23,817 bases of DNA from a virus: positions 1 to 23,817 of the IMG/VR virus record IMGVR_UViG_3300009068_000195; one strand, 5' to 3'. Positions 14,994-22,970 of the stretch are shown in pieces. How positions within the stretch are numbered: the first letter of the stretch is position 1; each line of letters starts with the position of its first letter. A program made the translations under genes and the position numbers. Under the pieces are notes generated by a model, which did not search any database, was not told where the DNA came from, and saw only the letters and a list, made by a program, of their open reading frames with translations.

Positions 14994-15182
14994 TTATTTC
15001 TTCTTTGATGCTTTTTCCATAGCTTCTGATTCATCTTTGATTTGTTTAGCAAGCCTTTCAATAAACCACATCCTAAGACCAATAGGAAGATTGTATGCTT
15101 CTATAAATGACCAACCACCATGATACTTTAGTATGAAAAATTGTTCATAAACTTGTTTTTGATAATTCTCACTTAGGCCAAA
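14994..15182 (-). CDS. Start-less tail-assembly chaperone ORF, probably made by +1 (or -2) frameshift from the gp26-like gene
   Basis: After the run of seven T at 15180-15186 the shifted frame reads GLSENYQKQVYEQFF, then ILKYHGGWSFIEAYNLPIGL, and ends EKASKKK before a TAA at 14994-14996. The sequence is protein-like, with a HGGWSFxEAYNLP segment that resembles short proteins found after tail genes in other T4-like phages. The frame is open back to a TAG at 15258-15260 but has no ATG, GTG, TTG or CTG until an internal ATG at 15069-15071, which would give only 25 residues. A shift on TTT TTT T would yield a fusion of about 341 aa. Placement between tube and tape measure matches lambda G/GT-type chaperones. 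A sequencing error is the main alternative. Confidence 0.6.
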   Translation of the reverse strand, partial: FGLSENYQKQVYEQFFILKYHGGWSFIEAYNLPIGLRMWFIERLAKQIKDESEAMEKASKKK

Positions 15183-16020
15183 AAAAGTCCGCTGTAAACG
15201 GAACCTCCAATCTCGTTTCCTCTGAACAAGCTCTACATTGGAAATCGTGAGATAAATCTAAAGATGGTGCAACTGTTTTATAAGTATGTCTTAGTTTGAT
15301 TGAATCTCTTGCAGGAAGCATTGAAACTGCTTCTGTTATGAGTTTAGGATCAGTTACATCATTGATTGAATTAACCATCATTCTTAATTGCAATGAAAGT
15401 AGAGAATCTATTTCTTTTTTACTTTGTTGTGCTTCTCTTGTTTTTTGAGCAAGGAATAATTCATCTTTACCAGTTAATAATCTTAGTTCAACATTAAATT
15501 TTGAAATAGGTAATTGAGTAGTAAAAGTTCCTCTATCAGTTACATTTATGCCCATATCACTTAATGAATCTAAATCTACTGGTTCTTTAATGTTGCAGTT
15601 GTTAAGATCAAATTCATATTGTTGTTGTTTACCACAAGATGGGCAAGTTATTTTTGTTTCATACTCTGCACCATAAGCTGATTTTCTTGCTGCTACTATT
15701 ATTGCGTTCTTGTCACCAAGCAGTAATGTATCAATCTTTATGTTTTTATCTATTACTATGTCTTGCAATACTTTTTCTAATGCAACACCTTTCTTAAGGA
15801 GAGATTGGTTTGTTAATGTATCTTCATCCTTTGCGGTCATGTATCTAATTTCAATTGTGTCTTTTCCGTGTAGTGGATGCTCTGGTGGATAGAACATTCC
15901 TTTTGATGGAAGGTCTACAATCTCTGTTGGCACTACAAAGTTTAAAGTGCTTGTAATACTTGCATTATCATCTTGGGGTCTGTTATTTTCTAACCCTAAT
16001 CTATCTAGGTTATTTCTCAT
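15169..16020 (-). CDS. gp26-like baseplate/tail-assembly protein with zinc ribbon (283 aa)
   Basis: Belongs by appearance to the T4 gp26-type family: LPSKGMFYPPEHPL (37-50), then IEIRYMTAKDEDTLT (56-70), then LLGDKNAIIVAARKSAYG (100-117). Four cysteines, CPSC at 126-129 and CRAC at 262-265, probably bind zinc. In T4, gp26 is a baseplate hub assembly factor; in this gene order, between tube and tape measure, it is better read as the short product of a tail-assembly chaperone pair. It ends DFFWPK right after a T7 run where the frame shift is proposed. The start at 16018-16020 follows AACGAG, a moderate ribosome site. Confidence 0.75.
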   Translation of the reverse strand: MRNNLDRLGLENNRPQDDNASITSTLNFVVPTEIVDLPSKGMFYPPEHPLHGKDTIEIRYMTAKDEDTLTNQSLLKKGVALEKVLQDIVIDKNIKIDTLLLGDKNAIIVAARKSAYGAEYETKITCPSCGKQQQYEFDLNNCNIKEPVDLDSLSDMGINVTDRGTFTTQLPISKFNVELRLLTGKDELFLAQKTREAQQSKKEIDSLLSLQLRMMVNSINDVTDPKLITEAVSMLPARDSIKLRHTYKTVAPSLDLSHDFQCRACSEETRLEVPFTADFFWPK

Positions 16021-16039
16021 TAATCACTCGTTGTTAATT

Positions 16040-16687
16040 TTATAAATCTGGTGCGTTGTCTTTTATTTCATCTGTTGAGTTGTCATAACTACACCATTCT
16101 GGTATAAATGTCACAGTGATCTCATTTGCATCATCTGAAGCGTAGTCATATGACCCAAATGAGATTTTTGTTATTCTTGGATTATGAATTGCAAAATATG
16201 TTGTTAGCAATTTTGATTGTTCTTTTAAAGTATTACTATCTTTATTGCTAAGCGAAGTTGTTTTTGATTCTATAAAAATAAAATTACAAAAAATAGGTAA
16301 GTCTAAAACACCAGTTCTATTATCTATTCTAAAAAATTTATTTGAATAATCAAAAAAAATCTTTTTCCAATTTGGAAGGTCATTATTTTGTAAGCTAATA
16401 GCATCAACAAAAGTTACAGTGATTGGCTCCCAATTAATTTCACCCTGTTGAAAATAGTGAACATAATTGTTTGCCAAGCCTCTTTCAAACCCGATGTTCA
16501 TAGAAGGAGCATCAATCTTCTTTACTAATAATGTAAAGTTTTTCTCTATTTCTGGATTTCCTGTTCCGTTCCAGCCTTCTATTTTATTATTTTTACCATC
16601 AAGTTTGTTTTGGTTTGTAACAATAAACTTTGCAGTAAATAGATTCTTTTTTACTAGTTCAATACCACCTTTATCGGTCCAGAACAT
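16040..16687 (-). CDS. Second tail-tube-like protein (215 aa), paralogue of gp19
   Basis: It shares the gp19 pattern with its upstream neighbour: KIDAPSMNIG versus KCDKPSFDVS, INWEPITVTFVD versus VTWKEVSATVID, and a C-terminal ISFGSYDYASDDANEITVTF versus VNFGGLDYSSDDINEVTFTF. This is the tube-fold signature of contractile tails. The remaining residues have diverged and it has an Asn/Lys-rich insert near residues 30-50. It may cap the tube, link tube to baseplate (the role of gp54/gp48 tube-fold proteins in T4), or form part of the tube. The ATG follows AGAGGG. Confidence 0.75.
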   Translation of the reverse strand: MFWTDKGGIELVKKNLFTAKFIVTNQNKLDGKNNKIEGWNGTGNPEIEKNFTLLVKKIDAPSMNIGFERGLANNYVHYFQQGEINWEPITVTFVDAISLQNNDLPNWKKIFFDYSNKFFRIDNRTGVLDLPIFCNFIFIESKTTSLSNKDSNTLKEQSKLLTTYFAIHNPRITKISFGSYDYASDDANEITVTFIPEWCSYDNSTDEIKDNAPDL

Positions 16688-16699
16688 TAGAACCCTCTA

Positions 16700-17311
16700 T
16701 TAAGATTCTACAGAAGAATCGAATGTACCAACGATAACATCAGCCCAGTCGTATCTAAATGTAAATGTTACTTCATTAATGTCGTCTGATGAGTAATCAA
16801 GACCACCAAAATTTACACTTTTCAAAAAAGCGTTGTTAAGCAACCATGTTTCAAGTGCATTACCATTTGCATCAATTTGAATAATTTGAATTTGATCAAA
16901 TTGTCTTGTAGCTGTTCCTTTTGCCATTGTTCTTAAGGTAGCACCAGCACCAGCGCCTGTTATAGCAGAACCAGCAGCAACAGGAGATTGATAGCCAGCA
17001 CGAAGTAATAGTTCATAAACAGATCTAGTTACGTCAGTTGATGGTGCTGTAACTGTAGCTAAATCTTCGTCACCAACGCCACCAGAACCAGCAGGGTCAA
17101 TTACTGTAGCTGAAACTTCTTTCCAAGTTACTTTGCCAGGATAATAAAATTTATGACCAAGAAAGTCATGTGCTACTTCTGATACATCAAATGATGGTTT
17201 ATCACACTTTTTTGCAATAAAAGATGGTAGATCACCAGAGGCTCTTCCAAATCTAATTAAAAACTTAAACTTTCTTTTTGGCTCTAACGCAGCTTCATTC
17301 CAGAATGCCAT
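16700..17311 (-). CDS. 19: Tail tube protein gp19-like (203 aa)
   Basis: Forms the inner tube of the contractile tail, stacked inside the sheath. The N-terminal KFKFLIRFGR strand, KCDKPSFDVSEVAHDFLGHKFYYPGKVTWKEV (about residues 34-65) and the C-terminal FGGLDYSSDDINEVTFTFRYDW segment are typical of gp19-type tubes. T4 gp19 is 163 aa; the extra length is an Ala/Gly-rich insert around residues 105-130. It follows the sheath gene, as in T4. A GGAGG ribosome site and an upstream ACTATTTA element suggest strong late expression. Confidence 0.85.
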   Translation of the reverse strand: MAFWNEAALEPKRKFKFLIRFGRASGDLPSFIAKKCDKPSFDVSEVAHDFLGHKFYYPGKVTWKEVSATVIDPAGSGGVGDEDLATVTAPSTDVTRSVYELLLRAGYQSPVAAGSAITGAGAGATLRTMAKGTATRQFDQIQIIQIDANGNALETWLLNNAFLKSVNFGGLDYSSDDINEVTFTFRYDWADVIVGTFDSSVES

Positions 17312-17338
17312 TTAAATAATCCTCCAACCTTTTAGTAG

Positions 17339-17346
17339 TAAATAGT
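17339..17346 (-). promoter_or_regulatory. ACTATTTA element upstream of the tail tube gene
   Basis: ACTATTTA on the minus strand, 27 bases before the tube start codon and directly after the tandem stop codons of the sheath gene. One of five such elements before genes in the window. Candidate late-promoter core. Confidence 0.45.
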
Positions 17347-17348
17347 TA

Positions 17349-20171
17349 TTAGTCAACAAATGATGCACCAGAATCAGTTATTGTGAAATCAATTGCAATA
17401 AATTCAATTGCTCTTGCTGGTTTCAAGAAGATCTTGGCGTACATGATGTTTCTGTCAACCAAATCTGGTGTGGTTGTGGTTTTGTCAAGTATTACGCGGT
17501 AGTCAGTAAGACCCAATCTTGATTTAACAGTTGCAAGGAATGGATTTACTTGACCTGTAAATCTTGCCCAAGTTACATCTACGTTTTGGTCGAATAAAAG
17601 TGTTGATGCAATCTTAGAAATTTCTCTCTTAACGAAGATCATCATTCTACGAACATTGATTCTATCAAGTGCAGATGGTGTAACTTGAAGAGTCTTTTGA
17701 CCAAAGATTACAATACCTTCTGCTGGGAATTGTGCAATTGGGTTTATGTTAGCTTCGTAAAGTGCATCACGGTCTTTTGATGAAAGACGGTCAGTTACGC
17801 CTATTACTGGAACACCGCCACGACCTTCAGTTAAGCCGCCTCTTGTGAAGCCTGCTGGAGCAAACCAAAGTTCTTGTGTTGCTTGACCGTAAGACATAGC
17901 ACCAAGGGCTACAACTGATGGTGGTACGAAAAGTACTCTGTTATTTACAGTATCGCTTATTTGCACCCAAGGATAGTAAGTTGCGCCGTAGCTGCTATTT
18001 AATCCTCTTTGTCTCATGCCGTTTACAGCGTCAGAAACAGTTCCATATCTACTTGATTTATTAGAGTAGTATTGTTCTGATTCTGGTGTGTATACATTTG
18101 GTAAATCAATAATTGCAAGTGCATCTGCTCTAGCTTCACAGGTTCTTACGAGATGACTTGTAAGTGATGTATTTGTAAGACCTGGAACGGCAATTATGTC
18201 TGTTACTAATGTCTCTGGATCTGCACAAGTATCAATAGCACGCTTGTATGTGTTATAGATATAATCAGTTGTCTCTGTAGGAGTTCCTTGTGAGAGTGTG
18301 TAGTTGTTTAGTGGCTCTGCTTCTGTAACATCGAAACCATCGAAACCGTTAAACAAAGGCATTGTAAAGCCATTATAACCTGCATTTAGAACGCCACGAT
18401 AACCGCCAGCAGAGTTGCTTACGGCAGTCAATGATGTACCTGTTCTTCTTGAACCAGATACGTATACTGCACCAACGCCAGTAGGAGTTGAGCCAGATAC
18501 ATCATCAAGAGAAAATACAAAGGAATTAACCAAGTAAGTTCCAACTACAGCATCATGGTCATAAACTTGTGCGCCTACTAGATCATAGTAACCTTGTGTA
18601 AATTCATTGTTTGTGGATGAGGCACCAGTTGAGATACCGAAGTATGCATCGCGTGGATCACCAAGGCCAGCAGAAGAAGCTGAAACAACCAATGGAAGTG
18701 ATGGGAAAGTAAGTGATGCTGTTACGTTTGCTGATGATGAACAAAACAATGAAACATTAGCACTTCCACCAAAGCCACCAGTAACAGGAGCGTTGGTTGT
18801 AGGATTTACATTGCTTGTTATTGCAAATGTTGGGAATTTTGGTGGTCCGAAGAAACCGAATGGAAGGAATGTTGGATCTACGTTACCAGCATCAACATCA
18901 TCATTCATTTCAACACGAATGTATTTGGAAGCATTTGCGTAAGTACCGTATTCTCTTAGTCTTAGTTGTACGGAATCCCATTCAACATACTTGTCACCAA
19001 TTCTTCTAGCAATGTAGTTTGGTGAAGCTGGGTTGAGATTTAGACCTGTCCAGCTTTCAACTAATTTGATTGTTGAATCTTTGTCGCTTGACATTCTTAC
19101 AAATAGAGAGAAAGTTCCGTACTCGTCAAAATCATTTGTTGGAGCTTTTATGTCACCGATAGATACTTTGTAATTCTTTTGTTCGTATTCACCAGCATCA
19201 AGAGTTGAAAGTCTGAATAGTTTTTGTTGGCTGGCTGGATTGAATGAACCAGTATTATTTGTTAAATCTTGTGCAATTACAAAACCAGTTTTTGCTGAAC
19301 GAGCTGGTTTGTTGTGATTTTGAAGTGAGTATTCTGTACCCTTAAGTGCTGTTATAAGACCGTAACAATTTGCACTTGAAAGTGTATATGAAGTAGATTG
19401 GTTTGCAAATACGTCTGCAAGGTTTCTTTCAAATGTTTCACCAAGCCAGTAATCTTCAAGGTTGGCTGTGCTTGTAATTCTAGCGTTTGTAAGAATTGGA
19501 TTTGTATTAAATACTTTTCTGATGTATTTGTCAGAGGCTGGATCAAAGTTGAAGTTTGATTCGTAAGTACCATTTGGTCCTGTTACTATAGCTCTAAATT
19601 CGCCAGTAGAACCAGCAGTTACGGATCTAGCAATTAAGTTAGTTCCTTGTGTAGAGTCTGTTAAATCTTTAAGTTGAACTGAACCAGATTGAACATACCA
19701 AACAGCAGCAAGTGTTCCAGTTACAGCAGTACCAGCAGAAGCGGAAGGCATAACGAACAAACCATAGGCACCACCACCAATAGAACCAGTTGCAAAATTG
19801 TTGGCGGTTGTCCAGCCTGCTTTTGCGCCGTCAGCATTTGTACGGTTTGGATGCTCTGTACCAACCAAACGGAGTACGTTAAGAGCTGGTGTATTTCTAA
19901 GCCAAGCTTGAGCAGCATAAGCAGCATAAGTTGGTCCTACATAATTACCTTCACGCCATACGTCTGTACCATCATTGCCAGCAATTGGATTACCAAATGT
20001 TTGTACAAATTGAGAAAATGAATTAACATAAACTGGTCGCATTGCTGGACCTTTTTCAAATCTTCCGATTACTGTTGGACCTGTTTGTTGCGAATCAGAA
20101 GTACGAATTGAATTATCAATCTCTTGTACTTGAACACCTGGGGAAACAAATCTGTATGATGAAGCTGCCAT
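17349..20171 (-). CDS. 18: Tail sheath protein gp18-like (940 aa, enlarged)
   Basis: Contractile sheath. The N-terminus (residues 1-20, YRFVSPGVQVQEIDNS) has the classic SPGVxVxEID sheath start. The C-terminal domain, from about residue 810 (SSKDRDALYEANINPI through IVIFGQKTLQ and ISKIASTLLFDQN to the final VDRNIMYAKIFLKPARAIEFIAIDF), matches the conserved gp18 core used for inter-subunit handshakes. T4 gp18 is 659 aa; here the middle (about 120-620) is enlarged with Ser/Thr/Ala/Gly-rich beta domains that probably face outwards. It has its own AGGAG ribosome site and upstream ACTATTTA element. G+C looks raised, as in other abundant virion genes. Confidence 0.92.
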   Translation of the reverse strand: MAASSYRFVSPGVQVQEIDNSIRTSDSQQTGPTVIGRFEKGPAMRPVYVNSFSQFVQTFGNPIAGNDGTDVWREGNYVGPTYAAYAAQAWLRNTPALNVLRLVGTEHPNRTNADGAKAGWTTANNFATGSIGGGAYGLFVMPSASAGTAVTGTLAAVWYVQSGSVQLKDLTDSTQGTNLIARSVTAGSTGEFRAIVTGPNGTYESNFNFDPASDKYIRKVFNTNPILTNARITSTANLEDYWLGETFERNLADVFANQSTSYTLSSANCYGLITALKGTEYSLQNHNKPARSAKTGFVIAQDLTNNTGSFNPASQQKLFRLSTLDAGEYEQKNYKVSIGDIKAPTNDFDEYGTFSLFVRMSSDKDSTIKLVESWTGLNLNPASPNYIARRIGDKYVEWDSVQLRLREYGTYANASKYIRVEMNDDVDAGNVDPTFLPFGFFGPPKFPTFAITSNVNPTTNAPVTGGFGGSANVSLFCSSSANVTASLTFPSLPLVVSASSAGLGDPRDAYFGISTGASSTNNEFTQGYYDLVGAQVYDHDAVVGTYLVNSFVFSLDDVSGSTPTGVGAVYVSGSRRTGTSLTAVSNSAGGYRGVLNAGYNGFTMPLFNGFDGFDVTEAEPLNNYTLSQGTPTETTDYIYNTYKRAIDTCADPETLVTDIIAVPGLTNTSLTSHLVRTCEARADALAIIDLPNVYTPESEQYYSNKSSRYGTVSDAVNGMRQRGLNSSYGATYYPWVQISDTVNNRVLFVPPSVVALGAMSYGQATQELWFAPAGFTRGGLTEGRGGVPVIGVTDRLSSKDRDALYEANINPIAQFPAEGIVIFGQKTLQVTPSALDRINVRRMMIFVKREISKIASTLLFDQNVDVTWARFTGQVNPFLATVKSRLGLTDYRVILDKTTTTPDLVDRNIMYAKIFLKPARAIEFIAIDFTITDSGASFVD

Positions 20172-20210
20172 TTAATTTAGACTCCTGCTTATTATATGAA
20201 ATTACATTAA

Positions 20211-20218
20211 TAAATAGT
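20211..20218 (-). promoter_or_regulatory. ACTATTTA element upstream of the sheath gene
   Basis: ACTATTTA on the minus strand, 39 bases before the sheath start codon, in the 67-base gap after gp15. One of five copies before genes. No clear -35 box is seen, as is usual for T4-type late promoters. Confidence 0.45.
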
Positions 20219-20238
20219 CTATTAAACAGCAAAAGGCT

Positions 20239-21114
20239 TTAAGATCTGTATTTTGTTTTATTTTTAGAAGTATTTAAGAATTCTTGTATGTCTCCAATAA
20301 TAACCCTTTCTCTTGGAAATTTAAATTCAACAGCACTTTCTCTTACAGTCATCTTTGGACCTATTTGATTTTTGTCATCACCAATCAAATAACCTATAAC
20401 TTCTATTGTAATTGAAGATGAATAAGTTTTTCTTTCTTCATTTAATTGTGCAGAATTGTTTTCAAAATTAAAATCGCCTTTAATAAAAGCATCATACTTG
20501 TGTCCATCTTGCAATAACTGAATGTATCTTGTGTTTCCGTTTCTTGTAAAAAATGGTGTAGTTAATTCGTTCAGTTGTTGTTGATAATCTGTTTTAATGT
20601 TTACTTGATAAGATACAGCAACGTGAACAGGAATTGGAATAGTTATTGTTTCATAGACAACTTTATTGTTTCTAGAATAACCAGTTGAGTTTAGTGGAAA
20701 AACAGGATTTGATCTTGGAGATCTATTGTACTTAATGTTATCAGCATTTTGAAAATTAGAAGTCTTTTCTTGATTTACTCTTCTTGCTATTGTAATGACT
20801 CCACCTTTTTCATCATTAACTGCTCTTAAGTTTGCTGGTATTGAACCTGTTTTCTGTGGGTCTTTATTAATTGATTTTCTTTCAATTGTAATAATAGGAT
20901 AAATAATCATACCAGATGAATCACGTATTTCTTTATCATTTTTTATTTGATGGGTTCTCTCTGCTGATACCCAAGTTACAGGTACTTTTTTCCATCCTTC
21001 TGGATAAGTTGCAGATAGATCCATTTCATAGTTTAACCAATTATAGAAAGCAAGATCTATTGTTTCTATAGTAGAAGATTGAAAAGTTATTTCTTGTAGT
21101 TTATTATCTTCCAT
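20239..21114 (-). CDS. 15: Tail terminator gp15-like (291 aa)
   Basis: Closes the upper end of the tail and joins it to the neck. The order of features follows T4 gp15: VPVTWVSAERTHQI (about 45-58), a YPIITIERKSI strand, ETITIPIPVHVAVSYQVNIKTDYQQQLNELTTPFF (corresponding to the T4 SIFTRYEDDMFQIVEQILPYF region), and a C-terminal RKTYSSSITIEVIGYL strand. T4 gp15 is 272 aa. It lies between gp13 and gp18, with a 6-base gap after gp13. No gp14-like gene is seen between gp13 and gp15. Confidence 0.75.
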   Translation of the reverse strand: MEDNKLQEITFQSSTIETIDLAFYNWLNYEMDLSATYPEGWKKVPVTWVSAERTHQIKNDKEIRDSSGMIIYPIITIERKSINKDPQKTGSIPANLRAVNDEKGGVITIARRVNQEKTSNFQNADNIKYNRSPRSNPVFPLNSTGYSRNNKVVYETITIPIPVHVAVSYQVNIKTDYQQQLNELTTPFFTRNGNTRYIQLLQDGHKYDAFIKGDFNFENNSAQLNEERKTYSSSITIEVIGYLIGDDKNQIGPKMTVRESAVEFKFPRERVIIGDIQEFLNTSKNKTKYRS

Positions 21115-21120
21115 AGTTTA

Positions 21121-22410
21121 TCAACCTGTATAAATAAGAACTGGAATCTTCTGGTTAAGCTTCTGCATATCATCAGCCATTTTAGCTTCAGATTCAGCAA
21201 GTTTATGATAAGTGATTTGTTCAAGAATCTTATTAAGCTCTTCCTTTAATTCTTTTCTTTCTTCCTTTCCTTCTGACATTAAAGCAGGACCATTTAGAGT
21301 TACGCTTTCGCCAGGAATTGGAATTGTACTAAATTTAGATCTAACGTGTCCAAGCATTTCTTTACAGATTGCAAGAGCATATCTTCTAATCCATTGTTTA
21401 CCAATTGAGTTTATACTATTATATGGTATGTTTGCAAATGGAAGTGTATTCATATTGTTTACACCATTAACAGTATCATCGGCAGAACCAGATGTTGTTT
21501 CCCAAGGATTGGATTGGTTTGTAATTGAAAACTCAACCCAATAATTTGAAATACCTATGTCTGATGGTTGTGGAAAAAATCTTATTTTATTATTTTTAAT
21601 CTCATAAGAGAAATGAGAATTTCTTGTATAGATTGCTGTTTCATATGCCATAGCTTGAAGTTTGTTGTGCCAAGTAGGTATTACTTCAAATGTGCTATCG
21701 TCTGCATATTGCCCGTAAGATGAAAGATTGCCAATAGCATTTAAACCACCATAGTATCCAAAGAATCTCCACATTGAATTTGGAGTTTTGTAAAATACTC
21801 TTCTAATAATAACTCTTTTATTTCCAACAGAACCAGAGTATGGAACTGGACCACCAGAAGCAGGATCATAATTATTTAAAGAAGCAGATTCAATTATGGC
21901 TTGCAAATCATAATCTTGGTCATATGGTGTAATAGGTACAGATGCAGAATAAATTGGTTCAATACCACCCATACCAGCTTCAGTAGAAAATGGATCTCCG
22001 TACCTTGAAGCATAATTTAAATTGTATTTTGGATAAGCTAATTGTGGACTTTGACCAGCTAAAGCAGAACCAGCAATAAACTCGCCATCTTGATTAAATG
22101 AACCAGTAGCTGCTCCCAACATAGTAGGAAGAGCATTAATTGATTGATGAAGATTGACAAGATAAGAGTATTCTAATACAGCTTCTTCATAAGCTGCGTA
22201 AACATTGCCTGTTGTCAATTCAATGTCTAATACATCACCACCAAGTCTTTTATAAACAAATGCAACTTGGTCTGCTGCACCAGAAAGAAATTGAGCATTA
22301 GTAGAATAAATACCTAATGGTAATGTATTCGCAACATCGCCAACTCTTCCACTAGATGGTAATACAATTGCGCTTAATGTAGATGCTGGAGTTAGGGTTG
22401 GAACTGCCAT
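21121..22410 (-). CDS. 13: Neck protein gp13-like (429 aa)
   Basis: Head-completion/neck protein that forms a ring below the portal. The early segment YKRLGGDVLDIELTTGNVYAAYEEAVLEYSYL (about 53-85) corresponds to the T4 gp13 LRRLGxPVIxIxVxxxQIxDxIDxAL region. The late segment WIRRYALAICKEMLGHVRSKF, then GESVTLNGPALMSEGKEE, matches T4 WVKKYATALIKRQWG and VTMNGQQIYDEAxEE. T4 gp13 is 309 aa; the extra length is a Gly/Ser/Tyr-rich insert between. A GAGGAG ribosome site and an ACTATTTA element precede it. Confidence 0.8.
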   Translation of the reverse strand: MAVPTLTPASTLSAIVLPSSGRVGDVANTLPLGIYSTNAQFLSGAADQVAFVYKRLGGDVLDIELTTGNVYAAYEEAVLEYSYLVNLHQSINALPTMLGAATGSFNQDGEFIAGSALAGQSPQLAYPKYNLNYASRYGDPFSTEAGMGGIEPIYSASVPITPYDQDYDLQAIIESASLNNYDPASGGPVPYSGSVGNKRVIIRRVFYKTPNSMWRFFGYYGGLNAIGNLSSYGQYADDSTFEVIPTWHNKLQAMAYETAIYTRNSHFSYEIKNNKIRFFPQPSDIGISNYWVEFSITNQSNPWETTSGSADDTVNGVNNMNTLPFANIPYNSINSIGKQWIRRYALAICKEMLGHVRSKFSTIPIPGESVTLNGPALMSEGKEERKELKEELNKILEQITYHKLAESEAKMADDMQKLNQKIPVLIYTG

Positions 22411-22433
22411 TCAATAAATACTCCTCAATACTT

Positions 22434-22441
22434 TAAATAGT
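22434..22441 (-). promoter_or_regulatory. ACTATTTA element upstream of the neck gene
   Basis: ACTATTTA on the minus strand, 23 bases before the gp13-like start codon and just downstream of the decoration-gene terminator. This gives a terminator-promoter junction between two virion transcripts. Confidence 0.5.
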
Positions 22442-22445
22442 TATA

Positions 22446-22481
22446 AACAAAAGAAACCCCCCAATTAAGGAGGGTTTCTCT
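22446..22481 (-). terminator. Rho-independent terminator after the decoration-like gene
   Basis: AGAAACCCTCC pairs with GGGGGGTTTCT (22452-22479; one G-U), 6-base loop, followed on the minus strand by TTTGTTTAT. It lies about 20 bases after the decoration-like stop. The matching A/T flank means it may also work on the other strand. Confidence 0.8.
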
Positions 22482-22499
22482 ATAATCAAAACAAATTAA

Positions 22500-22916
22500 T
22501 TAAACTTTAGAATAGATAAAAGCCCAATTAGTTGTTCCAGCTTTAACAGCCATGCCACCACAACTTGCTGAAAGAATTAAACCAGTTGCTGAAGCTAAAC
22601 CATTAATTGTATTTGAGCCTGTTGCGTAAACTAATACGTTTGCTGTTCCTACGTTTGAAAGTATGTAAACTTCACCAGATGTTGCATCAGTTGGAAGTTT
22701 TACACCAGTATTAGCAGTACCAGAAACATTAGTTACATGGTTTACAATTGCAACCGCATTATTAACAGAATTACCAGCAGCATCCAAATTTGATGATGCT
22801 ACGTCTGACAAAACTAAACCACCACCAACAGTTGAATCACCAGATGTTGCTACACTTGTCATTGTTTGAGCAGCAAGTTCTTTTCTCATTCTTGCTACGC
22901 TAAATTTAGAACCCAT
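22500..22916 (-). CDS. Small beta-rich capsid decoration-like protein (138 aa)
   Basis: I start it at ATG 22914-22916, which follows GGAGGG, rather than 23 codons earlier. After a short basic, helical head (MGSKFSVARMRKEL) the protein is a low-charge, Ala/Gly/Thr/Val-rich beta sequence: GVKLPTDATSGEVYILSNVG, then VYATGSNTINGL, then GGMAVKAGTTNWAFI. This GVxLPxxxxxGxxYxLxNxG pattern with a W-x-x-I/Y end recurs in small phage proteins near capsid genes and fits a decoration or head-fibre subunit. It sits alone between two strong terminators next to the major capsid gene, with its own ACTATTTA element, so high late expression is likely. The exact role is inferred. Confidence 0.7.
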   Translation of the reverse strand: MGSKFSVARMRKELAAQTMTSVATSGDSTVGGGLVLSDVASSNLDAAGNSVNNAVAIVNHVTNVSGTANTGVKLPTDATSGEVYILSNVGTANVLVYATGSNTINGLASATGLILSASCGGMAVKAGTTNWAFIYSKV

Positions 22917-22952
22917 TTTAAAAACCCTCCTATTGGCTTTTAACCAACAAAA

Positions 22953-22960
22953 TAAATAGT
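22953..22960 (-). promoter_or_regulatory. ACTATTTA element upstream of the decoration-like gene
   Basis: ACTATTTA on the minus strand, 36 bases before the decoration-like start codon, just after the gp23 terminator. A similar TTATTTAT lies about 13 bases further upstream. Confidence 0.5.
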
Positions 22961-22970
22961 TTGAATAAAT

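Noticed and set aside
18607-18942. Open frame of 111 codons on the plus strand inside the sheath gene
   Set aside because: It is the shadow of the conserved sheath coding sequence, has no ribosome site and its translation is not protein-like.
19689-20021. Open frame of 110 codons on the plus strand, Cys/Ser/Thr-rich
   Set aside because: Antisense to the conserved N-terminal sheath domain; the biased composition is that of a reverse-frame artefact.
21212-21544. Open frame of 110 codons on the plus strand
   Set aside because: Antisense to the well-supported C-terminal part of the gp13-like gene, without a ribosome site.
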